The notes under the pieces were generated by a model. The model was not told where the DNA came from. It was given only the letters and a program-made list of their open reading frames with translations, and did not search any database. From Acanthosoma haemorrhoidale (taxonomy: Eukaryota; Arthropoda; Insecta; Hemiptera; Acanthosomatidae): a DNA stretch of 64,000 nt. The position numbers and the translations under genes are program-made. The stretch spans positions 75,531,341-75,595,340 of the forward strand of contig OV884015.1 of the NCBI GenBank assembly GCA_930367205.1, in the 5' to 3' direction. This document shows positions 34,401 to 46,194 of the stretch, in pieces. Positions within the stretch are counted from its first letter, which is position 1; each line of letters begins with the position of its first letter.

Positions 34401-37120
34401 TGTTGGGATTTAGTCACGTCAATAAAACTATCATAAAAAATGTAATAACAACTAACTGTAGCCCCAGTTAATAGAGGGATGATATTGTCCATAATTGTTT
34501 TACTTCATGCACCAGAGTTTTTCTTACACTCCCGTTCACCAGTAAATATATTTGATCTATCTACTTAGCATAATGACACTATGAACAAAATAAATTTAAG
34601 CTGAATAAAAAGCTAAAACGCTGATAAACCCAAGTCCTTGAAACGGAACCGAAAAAAATTTCTACGAAATCGAAAGAGATAAAGCTATAAGAAGCTGCGC
34701 CTAATTAAATACTTCTTTGATTAATTTATCATCAAGGAAAGTTGAATTATCAGTGGCTAATCTTTTTTTTCCTTTGGATTCGTCAGACCAAGGACCGTTA
34801 CTTACAGCGGATAATTTTTTTTTTTTTATTCAATTTTGAAACTAAACAAATACGCCAATATCAACTTATTTTTAGGTTTTATTTTTAATGAATTCAAACG
34901 AAGACTTACAATACCGTGCGAAGAATCATCATTATTTCGTTTTTTATACATGTGATATTGGGAGATATAGATCGGAATTTCCGTTATCGTATTTCAACCA
35001 AATCACAGTCGGCATATGACGAGGTGCTGAGGAATATATATTAGATATTTCGGGTTCCATTGAGTAATAGAATAAAGGCTCATTGCCCAACAAAGAACGG
35101 CTTAGCATAAAGCGTGCAAATATTTCACGCATGTCCTGGTGTGGAAATTAGCGGGGCCTAGGAGCACTTAACTTTACTTTAGATAGAAGCATACACCCCA
35201 ATCTTCCGATTTAAGATAGAAAAAGTGAAATTGAACCCTTTCTACTGTACGCCGGTAAAATCAAGCGCAGACCTATTTAGTCTCAACATAACACTGATCT
35301 CATTTTCGCAATACCTCACCCATTCCATGTGCCCAATTTCCGCAGTCAACATTCCTGTATTAACAGTCATCACTGTGAGTTTTTTTAATAATGAAGTGTT
35401 AAGTGTGGTGAGATCGTTAATTGTAGTATCATGCTTAAGACCACTATCGTAGAAAATACATACAGATGACGGCTATCCCGTCATGCTTGGGAATCAAAGA
35501 TTTAATGAAAATATCAAAATACGATTCTAAACTTCGGATTTAATGGATGGCCCAAAAAAAAAAATGCTTCTTTTGTTCCACTGTGCACAGCTCTCCTCGG
35601 CTGAATGAAGCACAATAGAAAAAAACAAAAGGAGTAAACGAGGAGTTGACGACAGGCGTGAGAGCCTCCTATCTTCTGTTCCCAAGAGCCGTTCACTGTT
35701 AGCATGACTTAAGCCTTACTACTGTTTGCCCAAGACTCCAGTCCCCAACTCTTTTTACTAGTTTACATGAGTGGGCTTGCGTTGTCGGATATCTCATGTC
35801 GATCGTGCTTTAACCAACACTGACTTCGCAAGCCGGGATTGTTATTCAAAGTCCTTATCCAAAATACGTCTAAGATAACGTTAAATTTAAATGGACAATG
35901 ATACAAAGTGGAATTCCAGGGCAGGCAATGATAACATGACGAAATAATCGACGTTTAGAGGTTTGCGCTCTTAATTAATGATTAAAGAGTGGCCTAGTTA
36001 CAACTGAACTGACCACATAAATTAAATCCCCCCCCCCTCCGGCTAAGATAGCTCTATAGAAACAGGAAATGAGATGTGTATCACCAAACATGAAAAGAAC
36101 AACTTCCAGACTGTTCTGTATGCTGTGCTGTTAACGCACTATGACAGAACGACAAGATTTGACAAGGAGAGGATCACTCCCTTATAACATCATTTGAAAT
36201 TTAGAGTATTGGCAGAATTAGGAGCAAGAAATTGACAGTATATTAAGTTTTAATGGGCGTAAATTTAATAAATAAATTATTAATCTAAGAACGGAATGAT
36301 CCTTACTTATTCTTGGCGTGAAGTAAACAACGAAATCGAAGAAGTAATAGCTATAAGCGACAGAACAAATATTCTGGGGCCAAAACCTCGACAGTCTGGT
36401 GCTCTAACTTTGAGCTATCCCTGTGCGAACACTATCCTTGTCAATATCATGACATAATATAACTTCTGTCCCTACGCAGGCTTTACGGTTTTCGACAGAA
36501 CAGTCGCTTGACAGCCAGCCCAGCAATTACACTCCATCAGCTCGAACCTTCGAAGATGACGGCATGGACCATCAAAAACATTCGGGTGTAGATTAATAAC
36601 TCTTCGAAGGGACATAAATATTTCTATTTCATAGTAAACACACTCTGAAAATTCACCATAAATAATACCTAGAAACCTTTATTTTTTTACTAACGACCAC
36701 AACCAATAAGTCATAATAATAAAAAAGAATTTAAATGTAGTACTCCGTCGAGGTTGCTGTGCGGTGGACAGCTGTGTAGCTCGCTTTGAATAAAACATAT
36801 GGAAGATGCTTAAACAACTGATGTCATTCAAACCACATCCAGTCTAACAACTTAATTATAAGTAATTTAAATATATGTGGTTGAGGGAAAGGAACCGAAC
36901 AAATTAAGAATATAAAATTAAACTAATAAAGAACATCAATGTAGTTTTATTCCTAAACAGCAATACAGAATTGAATGAGAGAGAAGGCACTGTAGCAAGT
37001 AGAAACTGGAGGCTCAGCTAAAGATGAAAGAAAGAAATCATAGTTACAGAAATATCTCTTATTGTATATCAATGCCCTGTTTGTTAATAAATAAAAAACT
37101 GAAAAAGTAAATTATCCTCT
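31470..37120. other. Long unassigned stretch
   Basis: About 5.6 kb, AT-rich. Two overlapping frames at 32106-32464 (77 and 68 codons) might be one broken reading frame, but no domain is recognisable. A GC-richer patch at 35560-35850 also lacks a gene. Homopolymers include C8 near 36027. No exon with matching splice sites could be supported. Confidence 0.4.
33809..33864. repeat. Perfect 28-bp tandem duplication
   Basis: Two exact adjacent copies of a 28-bp unit starting GGCACATTCGGTTTGAG, at 33809-33836 and 33837-33864. A recent local duplication. Confidence 0.9.
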
Positions 37121-37124
37121 AAAA

Positions 37125-37150
37125 ATATTGTCCTAATATTAGGACAATAT
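37125..37150. repeat. Perfect 26-bp palindrome
   Basis: The arms ATATTGTCCTAAT and ATTAGGACAATAT are exact inverse complements with no spacer. No neighbouring gene explains it. Confidence 0.85.
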
Positions 37151-39179
37151 GAACGTCATATTGTTTTCATAAGCTCATTCATTAATTTACAGAGAAATTT
37201 ATCCGGATATGAAAGTAAAAGGAGGAAATATGCGGTTTTGATCATTCAAGCGATTGCCAAAGCTTCAAACATGAGAAACTTTGAAAGGGGTCGAACAAAG
37301 AAACTCCATGCCTTTGAATGGCTGGGAAGGTCATTGGACTAAAGAGGTTTATCAACGGGCGATGTAATTTTCACTGCATTGTTCAAAAGATCTTACATAG
37401 AAATGTGGCGCGAATAACGACAATTAGAGCGCGTTGTGATATATTTTTAATTGGGTGCAGATCATTAAAATATGTGAAAAATTTTGTAATGAACACAGAC
37501 AATGTCTAAAATAAAATTGTGCCATTTAGCACATCTGAAAGGAGGAGGAAATTTCTGCGGGACGTGGAAGTGTTGAAAACTTGACAGCGAATGATGCAGG
37601 AAAGAAATGGGAGGGAAAATTGTCAGAGCTCATTTTTAAATCTAAGCAGGTAACGTTGAAATGCTATTTTCATTAAATTAAATGCATTACTTCATTACAG
37701 CATATTAAACATGTGTCAATGAAAATCAAGATGATTTCGACTTTTAGCAAGATGATCAGTTGGCCATGGTTAGCGAATAATCCATCACGATATAATTCAA
37801 GGCATCTGAATATGTGTTATTACATTTGATACAAATTCGAGAACAGTTTCGTTGTTTTTATACATTAAGGACAACAATATCGTCGAAAGATAATAGCGTT
37901 TCTAGGTCAATTAGGTTAAGAAAGTTACAAGACTTAAGTGAGCAACAGCAGAGATTTTCAAACAGACACAAGACATTTCGACACTAATACTGAACCGCAA
38001 GATGTATGTCATTGGAGAACTAAACACTGATTGCATTAAACAATTTAATTATATTAGTTTTGTAGAATAAAAAAGGCTAGAAGATAAGACCTGAAAAGAG
38101 CTCAGAATCTGATTATTATGAGCTTGATATTTAGGATGGGACGGGCTTTCGTGTAGGCCCAGATATTAGTATTGTTCAAAACATTCTCACGGACATAACA
38201 AAAAAACATAGCAGTACTAAAGCGTTTCTCATTACCATTTGATTAATTAAACTTAGGTTTGAGAAACGAGACACAGTCAGGCAATACTAGAAGCAAGGGG
38301 GTCAGGTGCCCTTCATTCCCGAATCCCGCGATTTATTCCTTTGCAAACTTTTCTTCTTAAATTTGAACAAAGCTTTGTGGGAAACATTTTCTTAAGGATG
38401 GGTAGAAAGTTGAGTTCTAGTACCACTGAGTAAAAGCAAAAGTTTTTGACACTCAAGAAAAATATTTTCCCTCGCTCCTCAAAAAAAAAGGTGATTTAGA
38501 TTCTAAACTATTAAATTGCCGACCCCAATTTTTGTTTTTTCTTCTTCTACTCCCCCCGCTTATTCCCGCTATTTTATATTATCCAAATAGCTTTCGTTTA
38601 ATATAAAATAACGAGAAGCGGCGAAAAAGTTTCAAAAATTCACCAAAAAAACCTATCCCTTTACTCTCATACTGGTACGTTTAATTAGTCGCCGCTCACA
38701 CAAACTATTTAAGATTCGATGATCTGATTTTCCCCCATGGTTAAAAGCACTTAAATATGATAACAAGAATAAAAATCAGACAGATCATATGATTAATAAC
38801 TAAAAAACGATATTGCTTTCAACGTATATTGGTCATATTCAGTTCTACGATTGAGAGTGCAACCTCGTTTAACACTTGGTTTAAAATTTGACTTTCAATG
38901 ATTGAGATAAATTATCAATTATTTTCGTCAGGATAGCGAATTCTTTCGTTTTTTTCACAATTATTTGATTAAAATTTTAACAACTAAGGGCACCTTACAG
39001 GCTAAGTTACGTAGGACTGGCAGGATACATGTAATTCCAAGCAATCAGTTTTTCCGTAAAAGAATAGAAAAATACATTAAATTAATCTCTGATATATTTA
39101 TGAAAAGAATGTTAAGGTATAGTTATACTTCTACTAATATTAATGATTAGAAAATATTTTTAATGAAATAAATCTACTA
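37151..39179. other. Unassigned stretch
   Basis: AT-rich and without supported genes. A partial inverted repeat around 38548-38620 (CCGCTATTTTATATTA against TTAATATAAAATAACG) could be a decayed MITE. Confidence 0.4.
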
Positions 39180-39340
39180 TCTACAAAAGAGGCTTTTTGC
39201 AATAAGTAATTGTCATGATTGATCTCATTAATCCCGTATTTACAGTTCAGCATTGACTCGTTCATTCATACATACGCTTCATATATATCACGATACATAC
39301 AAATACACACAGGCCAGGGACCACCCGACCCCACACGAAG
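39180..39340 (-). repeat. Jockey-like LINE 3' end fragment
   Basis: The reverse complement keeps, in degenerate form, the blocks GAATGAACGAGTCAATGC, CTGTAAATACGGGATTAATG and CAATTACTTATTGC seen in the LINE tail at 20530-20620. It is more diverged than the other copies. Confidence 0.55.
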
Positions 39341-39344
39341 AGAT

Positions 39345-39944
39345 ATGTTAACTATTGTTATTATTTCACGGATATAACTTTCACTAGTTCTAAAAAACGG
39401 TAAGCTAACGTAATTTTATTCATGTTCACCTAACAATTCTTTTAGCCCATTGAATAGGTTTCTTAAAGGATTTTCCGGTAACAACCGTCAATCAAGAAAA
39501 CAATTGATATTTTTCACGGTAAAAAAATTAGCAGACCAATCAATTACCTATTATTCTTCGAGTCCACAATAATGTCCAAGTAAAAAATACAACAAATCAA
39601 CTTCAGCACTAGGTAGTCAAATGAGCTTTTTGGTCAGATCAATTCAGTTCGCTATGACCATATCTTAATGCAATACATCGGATTTTCTCCGACGAAAATA
39701 ATGGTGAATGAAGCCTTTCTGTCATATGGGAATGAAGCCATAATTTCTACATTTGTGGCAACCTCATTCTTTCTTTTCCGAACCGGCTCAAACTGGTCAC
39801 GCTACATTAGGCAAAACGAGATTACTGAGGGCTGTCGATGATTTAGTATGCACTGCCACCATTAATATCATCTTGTACGCCATTGAAATACTACTGCGGT
39901 CAAAACGTAATGCAGCGAATAAACTAGCCGAACAAGCGTATATA
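39345..39944. other. Unassigned stretch
   Basis: Overlapping frames of 60-68 codons on both strands at 39753-39979 have no domain and run into the SINE-like repeat. No gene is supported. Confidence 0.35.
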
Positions 39945-40195
39945 GATGGATGGCGCTGAGGTACTACTGTGATCATCACTAGTGTCCGTTACTTATCAAC
40001 CTAAAACTCAGTTTTCATAATTGAATATGTTGATTTTTTATTCATGTGGCAACTCATTTATCTTAACGAGGATGAGTTGATCCCGACCAGGCCGATTCCC
40101 CAAAGAAGAAACCCTTAAGCGAGCCACCGGGGATCGAAACAGGGTCTCCGCAGTTAGACGCCGTCATGCTAACTACTAGACCACTATACATAAAT
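39945..40195 (-). repeat. tRNA-derived SINE, nearly full length
   Basis: On the minus strand it starts with a tRNA-like head at 40122-40188: A-box-like GTGGTCTAGTAGTTAGCATG, then GTTTCGATCC as B box about 35 bases later. A unique body follows, continuing to CCTCAGCGCCATC near 39946. The head resembles Asp/Glu-type tRNAs, but its anticodon arm is irregular, so it is not a working tRNA. The body recurs at 30685-30840. Confidence 0.6.
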
Positions 40196-40199
40196 ACAT

Positions 40200-40895
40200 A
40201 AAAAATAAAATATCTGTATTAAATCTACTTAGACACACCTAATAAATATTTAAGGAGTATGCAGGATATTCTGAATGTTTCTATACCTAGGTAGGCACTT
40301 GACTTAAATACTTATAGAAAAAAAAAGTTAAGTTAATAGTTCACTTGCTAAAACAAAGGTGTTAAAATTTCCACATAATAAAACAGTGAAGGCCCTCAAT
40401 TATTTTTACTTAATTAAGCCATAAAATGGAACTTCCTTGCCTATTAAATCTCTAGAAAAGACCGAGGCACAAGCTGAAACATAAGGGTTTTCGTTCGAAA
40501 AGAAATCTTAGAAAACCTGCACTGATACAACCCAATGGAGCAGCATGTATGTATGGTTAGGAGGCCCCCCCCCCCGATATTTTCAAAAAAAAAAAATAAA
40601 TAAATAAAGCCTGCAGTCTTAAGTATAGACCGTAATTATTACTTGTTTATTTTTTATATAATCGATCCTCCACTAACAACTGCTCATAGGCATAAAGCAA
40701 CATATCCACATCTTGATCTAACCCGTGGAGACAAGGTTTTGGCACAAACTAAGGGTTTTCAGTTTATTCACCAGCAATTAAACTAGGGGTGAATAATTTT
40801 GTAATTACCACTGTCCGGCCCCCAGTATTTCCTAGTGAAGAGACGAGTACTCATTTTTAGAGGGTAAGTAAGCACCGTGGAGGTACTTCCGACTT
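40200..40895. other. Unassigned stretch
   Basis: No gene seen. It contains a C10 run near 40566 next to an A-rich run. Confidence 0.4.
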
Positions 40896-40898
40896 TAA

Positions 40899-41099
40899 AC
40901 GATCAGTGTTAATGTCATTATTTTTAATCTCATTACCTTTAAAAGTCTTTCATCATTGCTCCTTCATTAATTTTCAATCTATTGATGGAAAGTAATGTCA
41001 TTCCAAATGATTGTAAAAGGTCGAAAAGTAATGAAGGAGTAATGATGAAAGACTTTTAAAGGTAATGACATCACAGATAGTGGCATTAACACTGATCGT
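40899..41099. mobile_element. Foldback element, MITE-like, 201 bp
   Basis: Outer arms ACGATCAGTGTTAATGTCA (40899-40917) and TGGCATTAACACTGATCGT (41081-41099) are inverse complements apart from one base. Inner arms CATTACCTTTAAAAGTC and its complement continue with TTTCATCAT.GCTCCTTCATTA for nearly 40 bp, leaving a loop of about 75 bp. No coding capacity. No clear target duplication found. Structure is that of a small foldback or MITE. Confidence 0.7.
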
Positions 41100-41104
41100 G
41101 TAAG

Positions 41105-42815
41105 GTCCACTTAAGAGTTGACTAAGGCTCGTAAATAATATTCCAGGTTGATAAGGATTAACCTATGTGACAGAGTCGTAGGATGATAAAAATAACAACA
41201 ACGCTGCTCCTTTATTTACAAAAAATAGACAACATCCCCACTGGACTGAGAACTATACACCTCAGAAATATTAATACATTTGTAGGATGATATAAATGTA
41301 TATTTTTTTAAATTTTTTTGTTTAATTAATTTCTGTGTTTGTCTTAGCGAATCCCCTGTTTGACCTAGAAACAAAATTTTAAATCCAGGCCCATTTGATA
41401 TTATGAAGACATGAAAAATACTTAAAACATTATTAAATGTCATTTAATTACCAATATATTTATCTTTAAGTTTTATTAGGTTATCAGATTAGTCATCGTT
41501 ACTTCCTCGTTAATGTTTTTGAATTATAATATCAAAAAATCTCATTAAAACTGTCATATCAGCGTGTACGCGTCTCTTACTCAACAAATTTTTTTTGCAA
41601 TTATTTTGCTCGGAAATTTTTGGACGATGCTATCAATGGATCAATTACAGAATAATTAAAAAAACCCATCATATTGAGTATGGTATCAAATTAATGACAT
41701 CAACGTAATGACTGATAACGTGTAATACGTGACGGAACATTAGTGGCTACAATGACAAAAATTCGTTTGGTTTTCACAGCCACAATGAACCCTTTTAACT
41801 ATTTGATGTCCAGTTGAATTGTGTTTTCCGATTCCTTCCACCGCTATCTGGGAGGATTTAAGTATTGCGGTTGGGGGAGGGGGAGCGCAGGGGATCCCCC
41901 TTAATCCACTTCCTCTTCCTTAAGTCGAGAAGGAAAAAACAAACCTGCTCAAATAAATATATATATAACCGTAAATATAACCATTCAAAAACCTCAAATC
42001 AATTAATTGCAACACCCTAGGAATATTAAGGAGCCAATGTTACTCTTACAATTTTAGGTTTTTATTTCTACTTTCGTCTCAGGCTTTGTACGTTTAGGTT
42101 AAAATATAATCGAACAAGGGAGCTATTTATTTTAAAAAATCAATTGAAATGTGTTGCAACAAACAATTAAGGGTTGTCACGTCACATTTTTACTTTTTAT
42201 TTTTTTTATTACGTACAGTTCATTCAAGTCCCAAAATCTGATACATATTATTAATCATCTCGTCAAGAGCTTTAATATCATATCCCACTCAGCACAATAA
42301 AAAGTAATTTACCACAGAACTATCATGCCTCTAAAAAAAAAATCAATGGTTTAGTTAAGTTACGAAGTCGAACTTAAAGTAGGTTTAATGACTTTTTCAA
42401 ATCATACTATAAAAACAAACAGCAGACAACACATTTTGAATCATGGCGTCAAAATCTGTAATTAAATAATTTAGGTTTTTATTCGAAGTAATTAATTATG
42501 ACAATTATTCATCATCACATTGGAAATTAAGCAAAACAGGGGGTTGGAGAGCTATAATGACTCATCATCTCAGAAACAATACAATACGCTATATATAAGA
42601 TCTAAAAAATATAACGTAATAAATACATATTAAATAAAGTATAAAAAGTAAATAGCTAAACTATTGATTGATATTACTAGATAGTGATGAGGTATTTGAT
42701 TGATTAGTAGCAGTACGATACTAGTTTCCAACAATGGCTTAAGCATCGTAAATTGCAATCTCCCTTCAGTGTCGTCAGTCACTTCAACAATTTTTTTTCA
42801 CTAATAGAGGAGGAA
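41105..42815. other. Unassigned stretch
   Basis: AT-rich with no supported genes. The phrase TATGGTATCAAATTAATGA at 41679-41697 recurs in altered form near 28200, 34045 and 51000, so an old dispersed repeat is likely. Confidence 0.35.
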
Positions 42816-42816
42816 A

Positions 42817-42948
42817 TTGTTACATTTCAGGTCTCTCACCGGTACTCTTCGTATAGTTTGTTACATTTCAAGTCTCTCACCAGTACTCTTAATATAGTTT
42901 GTTACATTTCAAGTCTCTCACCAGTACTCTTCATATAGTTTGTTAAAT
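42817..42948. repeat. 41-bp tandem array, three units plus a partial
   Basis: Units start at 42817, 42858 and 42899, each beginning TTGTTACATTTCA and containing GTCTCTCACC and TACTCTT. A fourth partial unit starts at 42940. Units differ at only a few positions, suggesting a recent expansion. Confidence 0.9.
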
Positions 42949-42949
42949 T

Positions 42950-43458
42950 TTTTTACGAAATTCTCTACAAACTTAAACGTGGCAAATTTCAAGGCATTAC
43001 CGACACCTAATAACAAGTCTGAGAGTAGAGTTCACTGACTCGCATCACTCCCACAGCCTTTCACTACTTGTTTAGAGCTGCACTTCTTCGAGTCAGTTCT
43101 TTCTTTGTTCTGCCGAACCATTACTAATAACTAAATATTACCTTTAAATCCTTAGTAAGTAAATTGAATAATTATCTAAGGAAAAAACTTTTAATGATCC
43201 TTAAAACATAAAACACCAAATATCCCAGAAATAATCTCTAATAACAGACAAAGCACAATAAATACTCGGAAATTATTAACTACCCATGATCTATTTAATT
43301 TACACTCACCATACAAATAAGAAATTCAGAAGACGCAATATTTGGTCAAAAACGCGGAAAAATTGGTCAAAAACGCAGAAAATTGGTCTTTTTGCGTAAG
43401 TCAGTTATAAGCGATTCCTAACTTAATTTCATAATGTAGATATTAGGATAAACGTTTT

Positions 43459-43492
<34 letters not shown>

Positions 43493-44410
43493 AATACTAT
43501 AATAAAGTAGTAGCAGACAATTATAATTATTGATTACTTAAATATTGATCATTACTTCAAACCTAGGCGAGAAAAAAATTACAACACTATAAAAAGCCCC
43601 ATTTACTCTCATCGGTCACTTTGATTGAGAGTTTTTAGTGCGTTTATTTAATTATCGAAAGGAGAGATTTTTCATTGGTTTATTTTATTTATACAAACGT
43701 TTCTGGCGTGTTCCAATCTATAATGAAAAGCTACAGCTATAATACATTATCTAAAAACGTAAGAATGACATAAATAAACTTACTTGTTAATTATAGAGAT
43801 AAAAAATACAGTAAACTGGGTCCAACCTAAAATATTAACCGTCCCAGATGCCTTTACTGGTAGGTGCACCTCAACCGACTTAACTTTGAGGTACTATCGC
43901 CCTATGAAGTTACAAATATAAAAAAAGGTGGAAGCAATTAAATTAATGTTAGACACTGTACCTCAACCGTATCAATATCGGCATTATCTAAAATATTTCA
44001 AAACTTTGACAAGAGTATTTTGCATGCCATGTCTATATTGACAAATGACATGTTTATGACATTGAAGACTCTTTCGTTCGTTCAGTTAAATCCCAGCTTA
44101 AGAAGATTTGTATTGTAGTCAAACCTTGAATTAGACGTAAAATTGAAAAACTAGATTATAAAACTGATAATTGTTAGATAAAAATCTAAATAATGATGTG
44201 TATAATAAAAAAAAGTACAGAAGAGTAGAATAGGTGAAAAATATATTATTACTGTTATAAATATTAAGGGTTAGTTTAAATTTAAAATAAAATATTTAAG
44301 GAAGGAAGTTTCATATTATTGAAGGAAATTTAAGTAGTAAAAAAGACAACGTTAAGTATCCCATGTACTAATGTGATGATTACAAGAAATGACATTAGAC
44401 GTGTAATTAA
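42950..44410. other. Unassigned stretch with AT microsatellite
   Basis: An (AT)n tract lies at about 43459-43492. The rest is AT-rich with no exon recognised. If the gene starting at 44513 continues leftward, this would be its first intron. Confidence 0.4.
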
Positions 44411-44414
44411 TTAC

Positions 44415-44513
44415 CTGTTTTCCAGTGGGTCTTGGCAGAGTTTCTGTACCATTGACTACAGGAGCTTTTTCAGGTTCCTTCTCGTTGGCCATTATCGCTT
44501 CTGCTGTTGGCAT
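44415..44513 (-). CDS. First coding exon of an unidentified host gene
   Basis: The exon encodes 33 residues, starting MPTAEAIMANEKEPEKAPVV and ending PRPTGKQ, and finishes exactly at a good splice donor (CAG|GTAATT, phase 0). The context before the ATG is TTAAA, and an in-frame TAG lies 12 codons upstream (ATC TAG TAC ... ATG), so this ATG is the first possible start in its frame. The peptide is polar and low-complexity, a typical disordered N-terminus. The exon sits below a GC-richer 5' region with GAGA repeats. I could not find the next exon in the lower coordinates; insect first introns can be long and the rest may be outside the window. Family unknown. Confidence 0.55.
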
Positions 44514-44935
44514 TTTAACGGAACTTCTCGAGGAGGGAATAAAACGGTACTAGATTAAGCCTTACCGTCTCTTACTGTACATGGTTATCGTTCGGCTCGA
44601 GCGAACGAAACAGTACACACTCAATCCTGGAAACAGCGAGTAAGTCCGCTGCGATAATAACGAAGAGGACACGGTGACAATATCCTGAGAAACTGCTGTG
44701 GGCAATAGATAAGATAGATAAATCCGATAGATGTGCCGAAAGAGAAGTGAGAAGCCACTGGATGACGGAGCTGCGGATGTTCGTCCCGGTGAATGCCGTA
44801 AACACAAACAACTGGACGGTTCCACCACTCGCTACCTGGGGGGATCCAGTTCGATTCGAGCGCAACCTGCCATCAGCTCTCCTAACTAGCCCCTCTCTCT
44901 CGCTCTCTGTCTCCCGCTTCTTTATTGATTAATTC
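44514..44935 (-). promoter_or_regulatory. 5' untranslated region and promoter of the minus-strand gene
   Basis: About 400 bp are clearly GC-richer than their surroundings. Read on the minus strand, the upstream end holds GACAGAGAGCGAGAGAGAGG, matching binding sites of the insect GAGA factor. The two long minus-strand frames here (88 and 97 codons) overlap in different registers and lack a domain; they are more likely composition-driven frames in untranslated sequence. Exact transcription start not determined. Confidence 0.45.
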
Positions 44936-45119
44936 AACACTTCCCCTTCGCTGGACAAACCCATTTCCTCAGCTATGTCACCTCATCAGGGCAGGTTTTA
45001 TAAAATAGGAGAATCGAGGATTAGCTTAGTCACTCTCAGTTCGAAAGGCTACACAAATTTCTATATAAAAAAAAAAAAATTAATATAAAAATATCTTCTT
45101 CTGAGACACTTGGAACTTA

Positions 45120-45300
45120 TATTATGTTAGAAAAAAATGTTGGAGGCTCTCCCGAAATATCTTTATTGATATTACATCAGCAGTCGACATTTCACCTATT
45201 CAAGCATCCTCAGGCCAAAAATTCAGATAAATTTACTGATATACCATTATCTCTCGGTGTTTACCTATTCAGGCAACATTGGTAGAAGAACAATAACATA
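45120..45300 (-). repeat. Retroelement tail repeat (family 1)
   Basis: The reverse complement reads GGCCTGAGGATGCTTGAATA, then GGTGAAATGTCGACTGCTGA and TGTAATATCAATAAAG. Three more copies lie at 45895-45965, 46118-46190 (opposite strand) and 46535-46615. The combination of a short conserved core and AATAAA suggests the 3' end of a retroelement family. Confidence 0.55.
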
Positions 45301-45564
45301 ATATAAACACACTAAAAAAAGATTTGAAACAGTATAATACACACCTTTGAATGATATGACCTTTTCAATGTTTACTAAGAGATGCCAAGTTTTTTTTTCT
45401 AGCATATATAAATGAAAAATCTAACAATTTTTACATAAACTCATCTCAAACACTTGAATACCTCGATTAATTATCGATTTTTAATAATTATTAAAATTTT
45501 ATTTCCGATTTAATTTAGATTGTATCGGATCTATTCATTGCGATATAAACTGAAGTTTATTACA

Positions 45565-46040
45565 AAAGATTGTTCATATTAGATTTTCATCAAATTTATT
45601 TATGGGAAACGTTTTGAAATACTACATATGTCTACATCGGCTCTTTATTTACTATGTTAGTTTAAATAAGCTAAACCCCTCACTTCTTGCACCATTCTCC
45701 AGCCCATCTGATATATGGACTTGACACAGACCGACAACATAAACAAATTTGATAAAATTCTCATATCAACCTAAGACAATATCCCAACAAATACATCCAC
45801 TCAAATTAATATTTAATATTTTCTTCAAATCTTTTAATAAGAGACATCTATATATTGATATTTATACTGTGAAAAAAATTGTGTTCTAAAAAAAATTGAA
45901 GTTTCTCCCAAAATATCTTTTATTATTGAGGTTACATCAACAGCCAACGTTTCGCCACTTCAGACAAAAAAAACAACATAAAATACCTTTACATTTACAT
46001 ACATAGAAAACAATTACATACAAACTACAGAAAATAAGAT
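45565..46040 (-). repeat. Composite tail unit (families 2 and 1), copy A
   Basis: From right to left this holds a family 1 core (45895-45965), a spacer of about 240 bp and a family 2 core (45565-45650). The same order and similar spacing recur at 46195-46680. Spacer blocks such as CAAATTTGATAAAATTCTCA-like and CCCAACAAATACATCCA-like sequences match the other unit loosely. Confidence 0.5.
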
Positions 46041-46109
46041 TATGTCGTTTTATTCTTTGGATTATTGCATATCTTAGTTATTACTTTTAGGTTTATTACT
46101 TTTGTTATT

Positions 46110-46192
46110 CAATTTTAGGCCTGAGAATGCCTGACTAGGTAAAACATCGACTGTTGATGTTATCTGAATAATAATAATAATAATAAAACATA
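46110..46192 (+). repeat. Family 1 tail in opposite orientation
   Basis: GCCTGAGAATGCCTGACTAG followed by GTAAAACATCGACTGTTGAT and an (AAT)n tract ending AATAAAACA. It is oriented opposite to the neighbouring copies. Confidence 0.55.
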
Positions 46193-46194
46193 TT

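Noticed and set aside
40122..40188. Functional tRNA gene on the minus strand
   Set aside because: A and B boxes are present, but the anticodon arm does not pair properly and the sequence continues into a repeated body, so it is SINE-like.
44562..44865. Two overlapping minus-strand frames of 88 and 97 codons
   Set aside because: They occupy the GC-rich 5' region of the gene starting at 44513, have no domain and use different registers.
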